Shown here in pieces: positions 45,641-56,663 of a DNA stretch of 64,000 nucleotides. The stretch comes from Coleophoma eucalyptorum (lineage: Eukaryota; Ascomycota; Leotiomycetes; Helotiales; Dermateaceae). Position 1 is the first letter of the stretch, and every line of letters starts with the position of its first letter. The translations under genes were made by a program, and so were the position numbers. Under the pieces are notes generated by a model. It did no database searches. It was not told the origin of the DNA and saw only the letters and a program-made list of their open reading frames with translations. Where the stretch lies: NCBI GenBank assembly GCA_026120035.1, contig JALRME010000006.1:1240001-1304000 (forward strand). The letters are read 5' to 3'.

Positions 45641-46696
45641 ATGCCTTCGGCAAAGATGCACTATCAACTTCAGGAACTCACAACGGTTCCACTCAGTGAC
45701 AATGAACGCATTAGCCATACGATCACAGCAGAAAATGTTGCCATCGCTTTGTCAGCTTTGCATAGGGATGGCATTGTTTGTCTCTCCAATGCCGTCGATC
45801 TGGAGCATATTGATGTCCTAAATTCGATCTTGTCTGCCGAGGCGGAAGATATGGCTAAGCTTCCAACCACGCACTTCAACGATGTACGCCTTCACTATTG
45901 TCACAACTAGATGTATACTGACTTAGGAAAGACAGGAGGCAGTGAGAGCAAGACTGGCAACATGTCTCAAGGACCGCCTCTGCAGCCAGACCTGATGTTC
46001 CGGGACGTTTGGGCAAATGGTCCTGCGGCAGCAGTCATATCTAGTATTCTTGGGCCGAAACCACATGTTAATTACGTCAATGGCAACACCGCTCTTGGAG
46101 GGTACCATGGAGCACGCCAAGGGGTACACGCGGACTTGACCTTCAACCATGGACTTTTCCCCTTCGGCATTGTCACGAATTACTATCTCGTTGACACTTC
46201 CGCTGAGAATGGGGGCACAGAGATATGGCTTGGCACCCATCGAGATACCAGCTTCGCTGACCATAAGGAATGCATTGAAAATGCTGCTGAGGGAGTAGAA
46301 ATGGGTATTAAAGAAGATCTGCTCCAACAGCGCCAGGAATATGCCCCTCCGATCCAGGCCAACGTCAAGAGAGGGTCTGTGATCATCCGTGACCTTCGAC
46401 TGTGGCATGCCGGCATATCTAACCCTTCACCTAACCCGAGGATAATGCTGGCCTTTGTATATACGCCGTGGTGGTATAAATGTCCTGCGAGAGTAGTCCT
46501 TCCAGAGTCTGCACGAGAGTTAGTCGAAAGTTGGGCAACAGGAGAAATGCCAGTGATATACAATGCACAATTTGTTTCAGCACAGATGGACCACAAGGAG
46601 GTGGCGTTCACCCCAAATTTTAGCAGCAGCAATGAGGGATTTCTCTCGCAGTTGCCAGACCTGCCTCCAGGGTTCATATATGGAGCGAAACAATAA
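45641..46696 (+). CDS. Phytanoyl-CoA dioxygenase (PhyH) family protein, copy 2
   Basis: Fe(II)/2-oxoglutarate oxygenase, distant from the copy at 19.7 kb. Exons 45641-45883 and 45932-46696 give 335 residues; the intron (48 bp, GTACGC...GGAAAG) was chosen because the nearer TTAG acceptor shifts the frame, so the join HFND/TGGSESKTGN is provisional by a few residues. The metal site is His147-Ala-Asp149 (QGVHADLT) and His240 (RLWHAGISN), with the 2OG-binding Arg following in NPRIMLAF. NVKRGSVIIRDLRLWH and GGTEIWLGTHRD are typical of fungal PhyH proteins found near metabolic clusters. No targeting signal. It is convergent with the Zn2Cys6 gene, 139 bp between stops. Substrate unknown. Confidence 0.87.
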
Positions 46697-46835
46697 TCAC
46701 ACCGTCGAACAACAACTATCAAGTAGCAACTAACTTCTCCAAGAGATTGTTTGGGAAATTGATATTCGCAATGGAAAGCGCTAATTATGGTATTCAACTA
46801 ATTCAAATCTAAATTCGACAATTATAATGGCCAGG

Positions 46836-49221
46836 CTACCCAGATATCGTATAGGACGGTAGTAGACCGACTTTAATCATCAGTGCCCTAATTCGACTGA
46901 CACCAACAGCTACGGTGGGATTTTCTTGCCAAATTTCCATCATTGCGAGACCTTTCTTAATTGCAACATCGGCACCTTTAGCCTGTATGGGAGCTAGCTG
47001 TGGCACCTGAAAGGTGACTAGTAAAATCATCATCTGGCAATAGAGACTATATTGTGTCAGTCATCGAAAACAGTTTTCGTAACTCACACATGAAACTCAC
47101 CCGTGAAAGTTTGGAAAGACCAGAATGTGTCTACTGAACATCAAAGTTTCTAGAGTATGCACATACAAAACTGCGGATTCAAGACAATCACGCCCTTGCG
47201 TGATCAAGATATCTTGCTCTCCTCGAAAATCGGGATTTTGAGCTACAAATCTTACAATGAAAGACCACTTAGTGACACAGATAATACTGTAGTATTGTGC
47301 GCGTAAAAAGGCTTTTTGGGGGTCGAGGATTGGCATTAAACCCCGCGGAAACTTAAGACTACCTGGCAAGTTCTCGTACCACTCGGAAAGTTGTGAACAC
47401 AGCTCTAGAGCCACAACCGGGGCATATCGTGTCAATCCAGCTACACTACATCAGTGTCAATCAAAAACCCTTACTTGATGGCCTTACCAGAGAAACCGAT
47501 ATTGTCAAACACACTTTCGTAAAGACGCCACAAAGCAATTTCAGACAGAAAATAAAAGAAGCCAGGTTCATTGTGCTCACTTGATGGCAGTGGCATAGAG
47601 TCTTGAAACATCCGTAGTCCTTGAGAGAGACGAATTGGTCCTTTCAATTCACTGTCACGTACGATAAGCCATGCTGCATAGAGAAATATGTTACGGCACA
47701 AGCACTTACTACTCAATGATATAGCAAGCCCAATATGCTCTACGGACCATCTGGCCAAATTGGGAGTCAGACTCCATTCGTGAACGGAAGTGGCATAGTA
47801 CAACCACATCTCGTGAGGCTTCGCTAATAGCATTCCATGCTTGTAGCGATCGCATGCAAAACAGGGCATAAAGGCTACAAACACTGTTAGTCATAGTTGA
47901 TATGGATTCCTATTGTACTTACGACCACAAGATGCGACACTGAACTATGATGACAGAGTTCATCTGGTCTCTATTTTGATCAACGATCTTGCAAGCGTTC
48001 TGAAAATACTTAATGCCAGCAAAGTTTTTAGAGATATTGCTTGTATTATCCTCCTCGTTTGAGATTGCACCAAGAGCAAGGACAAACATAGTGATGGCCA
48101 CGGAGATGCTCGAAGAACTGAAACCACATCGGATCGCTTCTGCAAATTGAGCCGAACAGTAGTCTGCATCAAAGATGGGCACCCAGACGAGTACATTTTT
48201 AGTGAACAGCCGTTGCAGTCGATAGCACACGGCTGATGTCAGATCAAGATATCCATCGCCGTTAGATTGATAAAGTGTAGCACCCTGCTCAAATTCCCGT
48301 TGGTAGTAACCCTCGGTATCATCATAAACTGCAGTATTGAACGGTGGTAAACAACGGAAACCCTCCAGCCGAGGAATTGATATCTCATGCGTTTCAACAG
48401 GTTTAAACGTAGGGATAGTTGGTTCTACCCAAGAAGCTATTGGTGCCAATGAAGGATTCCTTGGATCGTGGCGGTCAGTTGGTGAAATATGCGACTCTGG
48501 TGTCGGTATACTTTCAACATCGCTCGGTCTAGACGACTGAGGTAAGGCCGAAGAATGGCTTTCGGGGGGCAGCGAATCATTCATAGATGGCTGGATTGAC
48601 GTGTTTCCCATAAGAGAATCCATACGCTCAAGACGAGTTTCCATTCGCTCAAGGCGATTCAAGATTTTCGATAGAGCATCAGCATTTTCAGATTTTTCCT
48701 CCTGGCTGGGTCTGCAGGCGGTCAATCAATCAGACAGCAATCTCGATATCAAGAATTGATATTGCTTGCCTGTCACCCAGGGTTGGCTTCCTATAGCTAC
48801 ATTCCGCGCCAATTTCTCGACAGAAGGAGCATGCTGGCTTTGCAGCGTCGCATCTTGTCTTGCGTACTCGACCTCCATCAGTTTAGCTGATATCATTTGC
48901 GACTTGACCAGAAGGTGTGACTTACATATCTCGCACTGCCACGTGAGACAAGGGATGAATCAGTCGGAGATTCCATAGCTAGCGGGTAGGTTGGTCACAT
49001 AATCTGGGAAGGGGGCTTACCGCTATGGACACTCGTTTTCTGGGGTAATCTGCAGCGGGACGACCGTTATGGCTTGGGCTTGCGATTGCGTTCACCTCAT
49101 CGACGGGACGCGGCGTAGAGACAGACGCTAAGCTCTTGGATCGCTTTAACTGGGGCGAGGAATGCGATGACAACGATGGGCTTCGGCTTCGTTTTGCAGA
49201 GCCCTGAGGTTGGGGCAACAT
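46836..49221 (-). CDS. Zn(II)2Cys6 / fungal_trans transcription factor, eight exons with a 10-nt microexon
   Basis: Nuclear zinc-cluster regulator. Exons 49221-49021, 48935-48926, 48872-48770, 48711-47923, 47874-47710, 47651-47488, 47440-47101 and 47046-46836 give 660 residues in one frame. The zinc cluster needs exons 1-3: ...KRVSIA, then microexon TGCGAGATAT, then the rest, giving Cys68-EI-Cys71-X6-Cys78-X6-Cys85-X2-Cys88-X6-Cys95. Intron 3 has a GC donor (AG/GCAAGC). A coiled-coil linker follows (LERMETRLERMDS), then the fungal_trans helical domain from about 200 (QGATLYQSNGDGYLDLTSAV, MRSLQAWNAISEAS, RRAYWACYIIE). Exon 5's acceptor could also be 9 nt upstream (39-bp intron). Convergent with PhyH and divergent from the MFS gene, whose regulation is a reasonable guess. 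Confidence 0.85.
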
Positions 49222-50000
49222 GCCTTTCAGCCAGAACCTGGAGAGTTACAAAGTTACAATTTTTAGACGACGGCATAGACTGATATTGAGGTTGAAATTT
49301 GCACGTGCAACGGCCGCGTATTCGTTCGTATTCGTTTGCTGCTCATTTGTCCGCGACGCGGTACAACCATAAAATACACTGCAGCGGTCCCGAATCCTTC
49401 AGCCATACACCAAAAGCTCCGGTAGGAGGAAGCGCGCCAGACTTTGAAGCTGCTCAGGCGCCGTTGGAAAGACAGGGCAGAAAGCCAAACTCTGGGAGGG
49501 GCGGATGGGATGCACACCGCTGGCCGCGGACTCCTTCTTCTTCTGTGTAAAGGATGGGTGCTATCAGGGCAGCAGGACTCCAAGGCCGCGAACGCAGCCC
49601 CATGGTCCCACTGTCGTTGCAAAGGCAGCTTCCTAATCAGCACTGCGACGCCTTTGATTAGTGCCTGGCCCTGGTAGCCCGGTAGCCCGGTAGCCCTGTG
49701 CCTCAAGACTCTCGAGCCGAGCAGGCTCCCGTTCCGTGCCCGTCGGTCCTTGTTTTCTCCGAGAGATCCTGCTGCTGGCTGGAGCTCTATCTGCCTTCAA
49801 ACTCTGCTCAACAATGTTGCTCTTCTAAATTCTCCCGTTGCGCGCAGATATTCGAGTCTCTCTTGATCTCGCCGGCGAGTCTACTGAGCAGCTTGGAAGC
49901 AATTCCCTATCTCTGTTCGTGGCCTGTAAACCTGCACCTGCTCGATCGAATCGCCATCAGGGTTTGATCTCAAGCAAGTTCTCGCTTCCGAGAGCAATAC
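49222..50000. promoter_or_regulatory. Divergent promoter between Zn2Cys6 regulator and MFS transporter
   Basis: A 779-bp spacer between two outward start codons. It contains three tandem copies of ggtagccc (49673-49696) and the perfect 12-bp palindrome ctcgccggcgag (49868-49879), about 120 bp before the transporter ATG. Open frames here are short and GC-driven. Confidence 0.55.
49673..49696. repeat. Three tandem copies of an 8-bp unit
   Basis: ggtagccc repeated three times without mismatch inside the divergent promoter between the zinc-cluster regulator and the MFS gene. Significance unknown. Confidence 0.7.
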
Positions 50001-52154
50001 ATGGCTGCTTCGAAGACTGTCAACTGGGATGAAGTTCAGCCCCATCTTAAATGGCACATCCTTTCAAGGCAAAAACGCTTCTCTTTATGGGTATTGTATG
50101 CTTCTGTGGGCTCGCTTATGTTGGGTACGTGAGCCCAATGTATGGCTATGGCTAGAAAAGCACTGATGGTAATTTACAGGATATGACTATGGCGTGTCAG
50201 GAATCTGTACGGGTTTACCAGAATTTCAGCAACAATATGGAGTCCCATACCCATCCCAACCATCGGGCTACTTGATTCCAGCTAGTTATCAGGCCGGGTG
50301 GACTGGTTCAGCTTGCGCTGGGTTGACCATGGGCACCATCCTAGCCGGATATCTGCTTGATATTATTGGTCGCAGACATACAATTGCTGTTGGTGGTTCC
50401 GTAGCCAGCGTTGGCATTGTGGTGCAAGTTATAAGTTATAATTGGGATTTATTTTTTGTTGGCCGCCTCATCAATGCCATCGGCTTTGGAACCGTGTTTT
50501 TGGAATGTCCGATTTGGATAGGAGAAAACGCCCGACCTGAGTTGAGAGGATTTTATCTTTGCGCCATAAACTGTTCGATAGTTCTGGGGCAGTTCATTCT
50601 CTCGTATGGCTACCACTTCCTACGTCTTTCGTCACTAACACAATCTAGTCTCGTTGCAAAAGTGGGCTCCGCTATCGAGGGCAAGTGGTCATACATGACT
50701 GTGCTAACATTCCAATTCGTATTTATTGGTAGGTAATGAACTCCCATCTTCCACTCTTGCTCATATGGGAAATAGTGTTATTATTCATGGGATATCCCAT
50801 CTTTCCTGAATCGCCATACTTTCACATTAAGCGAGGGGAACTGACAAAGGCCCGGGAGTCTTTGTGCAAAATGCACGGTTCTGGGGATGAATTCTTAATC
50901 AATGCAGAGATGACTAGAATTGGAGAGAGTGTACGAATTAGCAATGCTGTCCAAGAAAGTGTTGCGAGCAAAGGGTCGCTTCTTCGGCAATGCTTCCAAG
51001 GTTCTAACAAGGTCAATGAAAAGAGCTACAATACCGGTTATCTTACTAATGTCTATCCAGAAACGAACTTTGATTGCCTTACTTGCAGCGTCAGGGCAGC
51101 AATTTATTGGCGCGGCTTTTGTTCTAGGATACGTCACATATTTCCTATCATTGATAGGTAGGTGATTGGCAGTCATAACATGGAAATCAATAACTGAATA
51201 TGAGAAGGGGTTAGTAATCACTTCACAGTCTCGGTGATACTTTACGTTGTAATGTTCCTCAGTAATTTATTTGCCTTCGTGGCTATCGAGATATGTGGTC
51301 GACGCACGCTTCTAGTACCTGGCATGTTCGTTCTTACCGGTGTCCTGCTTGTCATGGGGGTTATGGGGTGTTTGCATACACAGGCATCTGTCTGGGCAAT
51401 ACTCGTGTGCATCTTTATCTGGTAAGTATTCCTAAGTCATTGATTATCGAGCATGCTAAATAAAATGTAGGGCAATAGCATATGGTAAGCTTAGGACCGA
51501 TTAAACCCCCACAAACTTATACCACGATTAGTAGAAACTTAAATTCCAAAGGAGCTTGTCCCTTGCTAAAGTTAGCAAGCGAGCAAAGGAAACTTATCGT
51601 TCCTTTTTGGCTGCTGACAGTCTCTAATAACTGAATATAGAGTCAACTATAGGAGCTATTGGATTTGCGCTTGGCTCAGAGGTGGCACCTCTTCCACTGC
51701 GTGCCAAGGTGCAAGGGCTTGTTGGAATTATCCAGGGGGTCTTGTGAGTCGAAACTGATGTGTTTTAATGACTGTATTCCTCTAATGACCCGAAACAGAG
51801 GGTGGTTGATTGGCTTCGTTAGCCCGTACATGATAAATCCTGATGCTGGAGATCTTGGAGCTAAAGTAGGATTTATCTTTGCCGGCATGGGAGTTCCCAT
51901 CTGCATTGCTTTCTGGTTTTGGATTCCGGAAACCAAAGGCCTGAACTTTGAAGAGGTTCGTGATTTGAGTTGGCTACCCTTGACTTATATAGCTAACCCC
52001 CTAGATTGATTATTTGTTTGGTGCGAAGGTTGATTGCAGGAAATTTCAAGAAGCCATCAAGGCGCGACGGGCAGCGGAGGGAGCTGTCAATGAAGGAACC
52101 ACATTTTCGCTCAAAGAGATGGACAGATCCAAGGTTGATCTTCACGTAGCATAG
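50001..52154 (+). CDS. MFS sugar-porter transporter, ten exons
   Basis: Plasma-membrane hexose/oligosaccharide:H+ symporter of the sugar porter family (PF00083), closest in style to fungal alpha-glucoside or hexose permeases. Exons 50001-50124, 50180-50603, 50649-50728, 50776-51011, 51061-51157, 51229-51421, 51471-51484 (14 nt), 51641-51743, 51799-51955 and 52005-52154 give 525 residues, about normal. Motifs: [10 protein letters not shown] after TM1, the loop motif [34 protein letters not shown] before the central loop, [15 protein letters not shown] in TM7, [12 protein letters not shown] and the final [16 protein letters not shown]. All sugar-porter signatures are present, so the gene is probably functional despite many introns. 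It is divergent from the zinc-cluster regulator. Substrate not determinable. Confidence 0.88.
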
Positions 52155-54832
52155 CGTTGCTCTATGCGATGCAGAGTTGATCGACAATTCACAAACTAGA
52201 GCCTTACTTTTAGCCCCAAATCTTGTGAGGTGCAATAATGCCCAATACCTTATGACTGAACGGCTTTATTCCGCATACCGCAAAGTGACTAAATCCAAGG
52301 AAAATGTACACGCGGTTGAATATCACACAGCCTGAATTCTTACTCTGTAAGAGGTCCTCTTAGCCGAACGCCATACCGTGTAGACTGAACTATATTGTGA
52401 TACTTGTTTCACACGCTTTGAAATCTCACAAGTTAGAGCCACCATAATGTTCCTGGAGTGACAAGAACTCGGCAGTCTGCACATGATCGAATATCTATGC
52501 TGCAGATAACTCTCGATGAGGATGTGCCATCGAAACTATGTGGGTCCTTGGTCTGTACATATTGGCTCGTGAGCCCTCACCCCAGTCCGGGTAGTCTTCT
52601 GTGGGCGTAGAACATCGAACAAAAAGCAACAACATGTGTACAGGCATCTTAGGATAATAGCTCGTGCGTGAGATGGAAGTCGGGCACAGCAGAAATCATG
52701 CTCAGTAGGGCGCAAGGCTATAGCGCCATGCAGTATGGGCAGACAAACCCTGGTTCTTTGGGTACTTTCCCCTTTGCTAGTACTGTGGCAGGTTTTGGTC
52801 TGGGCCATTTGGAGAAGTACAAATTTAAGACGAGTCGCTATCTGCAGATCGCAGCGCATGTGGCACTTGGGTCGGGCGGCCGCTGGGCTCTTGCAGACCT
52901 TATTGGGAAAAGATACTCGTAAGTCTTCGATTAAAGTGGCGAAGAAGTAGATCCCTTCCTCTCCAGAGCTGTAACCATGAGAACTAGCGAAGCTGTCAAG
53001 GCTGTCAGGACTGTCAAGATGGGACTCTCCAGCGGACTTGTTGGATGGTATGTGTGCGCTGACAGATGTCACAGCAGTAGTACACCGGGCCGTTCACCGA
53101 GGCCTGATCTAGTCCAGGTTCTGGTACTGAAAGCGGAGTTTGAAGCGTTCCGTGATCTGATCCATGCCACTGCACAGGAAAATGACAATCACGCTGTATG
53201 GAGTGGGTAGACATCTGCTCCTACCAACGCGACGCCTCCAGTGCACCGTCCGCCCGCCTCCCAGTCTAGTTCATGACTTCCATCGACCAGAAGGTCCGAA
53301 GGGTGAATCGTCTGAGTTGTCCGAATCGTCTGAATCATCCAAGCCTCTCCAGTTGCAAAGTTTGAGTCGTGCTCCAGACTAGCCGAGGTCCCCGGAAGCT
53401 GGCGCAATTTCATCGATCAGCGTTGAACCTTGCCGTGATGTCCGGGACAGGGGAGCTTTCACACTGCAAATTTCTTGAGAACTTGGAAAATTCACAATTT
53501 CTCAAGCCGGTACTATTCCCAATTGGACAACTCGCCGTCACAATTGCTGTTGTCTATCATTGCATAATGAGTAAGCGCGCGAGATAATCGGGTCGAAGAT
53601 TTTCGTGGAGCATGCACCACGTCCTGCCTCGGAACCGTTCAGTGACAGAGCTTGCATATCTGCCTGCCTGCCTGCCTGCCTGCCTGCGAAGACATTCTGC
53701 AACGTTTCTTGTTGCTACGGAACGATCAGTAGCTTTAACTTCATCGTGTTCACACCGTCTGAACAGCCCACAAGCCAGTCTCCCCGATCGATGTCTGAGC
53801 TTGTTGTTCCTGCTGCACCCCAAGAATCGCCATCGGGGCGTGGTCGCAAACTCTGATGATCTCCAAACTAGGTCTAATTCCCGATGAAGTTGCAGGGGGG
53901 TTACGACCTTTAATCCCGAGTATGACAGCTTCCTCGTACGTACTTGCATCAGCACATGCAGCTCTCGGTATGTTAGGAGGGGATGGCGTTCATGGCTGTG
54001 TTTTGGACGTTGCACGTACCTGCAGGTCCCAGGGCATGCGACACCTACTACCGTCTTTCAGTGGCTTACTGAGTATCCCGAGCAAGGAAGAGGCATAACG
54101 TCTGGATATTGCTGGTGACTGCAATGCCAACCCCCCCCCTCTCTTTCCTCCTTCCCCCTTCCCCCCTCGCCGTCGGCAGTTCATGCTGACAGCAGGAAAC
54201 ATCTGGTACCTTCTGTGCCGCAAACACGCAAAGCGCCACCAGGCTCTTGGGAAATCAATGGCTGATTGCCAGGCCAGCGGGAAGGCGAAGATGCAATTCC
54301 AGAAGCCAATGCTTCGCCTACCTTGCACGCCAAGCGTATGGGGCTATTGTTCTTTCGCGGCTTTACTCTCCCATCCGTCCAGATCAGTAACTCTTTACCT
54401 AACCGATGCCCTCCATGGCAAACCTGGACTCCACCTTTGGTGCAAAAGAGCGAGTGATCGTCTCCAAATCAAACCGGACCCCTAGTCTGATTATGTTGGG
54501 CGTCACTCATTGCTCGGAGCTATTCTGATCTCCAGATACGAAGTGGTGGTGCCCATCCCAGGCATGCACTCATCAGGGGGACCACAAGGATATGTTTGAC
54601 GAGCTGCCTTGACAGTCACGGTATATCCATACCTTCTATGCCACTACTGCTGCTGATCGCTCTAGTTAAGCATGGGGAGAGCTTATGTTATCTGACATAT
54701 GCCCTCCGCCTATAATACATGAAAAGGGCAGCTAGACCACGCGAAGATTTTGCCCAAGCGCCGGCACTACTCGTCTCTCCATTTCTTCCTTTCGTAACTC
54801 TCCCATCGATCCTTTCTATCTAATCCTTTTCA
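52155..54832. other. Long intergenic stretch, no supported gene
   Basis: About 2.7 kb. It has overlapping short frames on both strands; the longest, minus 52536-53072 (178 codons), shows no domain and is overlapped by equally long frames. It contains a (TGCC)6 microsatellite at 53661-53684 and a C/T tract at 54131-54168. The right end is the promoter of the rhodopsin-like gene. Confidence 0.5.
53661..53684. repeat. (TGCC)6 microsatellite
   Basis: Six perfect tetranucleotide copies followed by tgcg, in intergenic DNA. Simple sequence, useful only as a polymorphic marker. Confidence 0.85.
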
Positions 54833-56115
54833 ATGACTGTACCTGTGAGAGACAAAGGGCCGGCGGTGCTCGGAGTGGCGGGACTTTTCCTTTCTTTGAG
54901 TACCATCGCCATCATCCTTCGAGCGTATTGCCGAATCTGTATAGTCCGGAACTTTGGTTACGATGATTACTTTGCTGTAATTGCCTGGGTGAGCATCGTC
55001 CGTCTTGCGGTGGTAGAATCACTAACTGATATATGTCTACAGGTTTTCTTTGTTTTCTTTTGCACATTCGCTATCACCGGTGTTCATCATGGTACCGGGC
55101 AACACGCCAGTGCCCTTCCACCGGCTGAGATTCCAGTTGGACTGAAGGTAAGGCAGAACTATTCTGAAGACGATGGCAAAGACTTATTCTGGTTAGTGGT
55201 GGTGGGCTTGTGAACCAGTATATGTACTCGCGAACATGTCCTTGAAGCTTAGCATTGGCATTTTCTTGTTAAGGATTGCCGTCGCCAAAAGCCACCGGTT
55301 CATCATCTGGAGTGTGATTGTCGTCAGTGAAGTATACGGCGCTGCCTATTTTCTACTTTTCTGCCTGCAGTGCATACCATCCAAGTACTTTTGGACCCAA
55401 TACACCGGTGGAACTGGCTCCTGTATGGACACCAAGATCATCATCGATGCTACGTACGTTTACTCGGCGATATCCTGTTGGGCGGATTGGACTCTTGGTA
55501 TCATACCAGTCTTCCTGGTCTGGAACCTACAGATGAACTCAAGGACCAAACTTTCCGTTGGCTGTATCTTGGCCGTTGGTGCCGTGTAAGTCAAAATTCA
55601 TCTCGCCAACAATGGGCTATGCTAACCTGAGAAGCGCTTCTACGGCAACAATTATTCGTATTCCTTATGTCAAGAACCTCGGTGACGTTGCCGACTTTCT
55701 TTATGCCACTACTGGTGTAGCTATCTGGAGTACCAGCGAAACTGGCATCGGCATCACCGCATCCTGTGTCGCCACCCTCCGACCATTATTCCGTACATTC
55801 CTCCTGCGTACGGGAGCTGGATCCACATCACAAGGCCCCTCAAACGGGTGGCCCAAAAGTGGAGGCACCTCCGGATATATACGAAGCAAGAGTAACAACG
55901 CCAACAACAGTCCCTTCAACGACGAGATTGCATTAAGAACTGATGTTGGAAAAGCTGGCGGAGTAACCACGGTTGTTGGCTGTGACCGAGACCTGGAGCA
56001 GGGCGAGAAGGACAGAAGTGCAGGGCAAAGATGGAACCACAGTAATGGTAGCAGCGAAGGCAGCAACTGGGAAGAGGGCATCATGAAGACCGTGGTCACA
56101 CAACAAAGGCATTAA
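54833..56115 (+). CDS. Seven-helix rhodopsin-like (Pth11-related) integral membrane protein
   Basis: Putative plasma-membrane receptor of the fungal rhodopsin domain family (PF20684), often linked to surface or nutrient sensing. Exons 54833-54988, 55043-55147, 55197-55585 and 55635-56115 give 376 residues. Intron 1 (54 bp) contains no stop and keeps frame, but splicing restores the family segment FAVIAWVFFVFFCTFAITGVHHGTGQH. Other family blocks: NFGYDDYFAVIAW after TM2, PVYVLANMSLKLSIGIFLLR, CLQCIPSKYFW, DWTLGIIPVFLVWNLQMN and the last helix ATTGVAIWSTSETGIGITAS. The tail from about 285 is cytosolic, Ser/Gly/Asn-rich and probably disordered. No CFEM domain is present at the N-terminus, unlike classical Pth11. 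Ligand unknown. Confidence 0.88.
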
Positions 56116-56663
56116 AAGCTTGACTTATCGTTCTCATAACACTATTTAACACCCGTCTATAATATTAAAATATCATCTGACAAGGGACTGGATCTTTTTT
56201 TTTTTGAGACCAAGAGATCTCGCCATCTCAATAATTTTGCGCTGCCGGCATAAATGGTATGAAAAACACATATGCGTGAGGTAGGTGACTTGACCAGTTT
56301 ACATATTAGACATTTCTTCATACCTACCACACGATGTTGCAAAGCTATGTCTGGAGGTCATCTTCGAGGTATCCCATAGCGATGCAGTACATTGGAGAAA
56401 TACCTTATTATAGTTCGGTACCCCTATCACCATAAGGCTTATTATAGTTGTCGCCAAGATCACATAACTAACTACCGAGGACCTTGCAACTTTTTGATTC
56501 ATTTGCCGTTATGCAACAAGTAATAGCCAATCTCTCCTTCCCCCAGGATGGACAGATCGTATTAAATCTGGACTTCAGATCTAGGGTCTCCTGTTTTTGT
56601 GGAGGAATGCCTGAAAGCAACGCAATCTATAAAAAAATTCAACGCAATCTATAATACCTGGTA
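56116..56663. other. Spacer between convergent genes
   Basis: About 550 bp between the 3' ends of the rhodopsin-like and F-box genes. It contains an uninterrupted T run near 56197-56209. The duplicated string acgcaatctata (56618-56653) is a short direct repeat. No gene is supported. Confidence 0.5.

Noticed and set aside
49263..49706. 147-codon minus-strand frame in the divergent promoter
   Set aside because: It lies in GC-rich spacer DNA with overlapping frames on the other strand and no domain or signal peptide.
52536..53072. 178-codon minus-strand frame
   Set aside because: No domain and no consistent splice-joined extension, and plus-strand frames of half the length overlap it. Composition is not clearly coding.
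53661..53684. Tandem tetranucleotide array considered as a structured repeat or CRISPR-like element
   Set aside because: It is a simple (TGCC)6 microsatellite without spacers.
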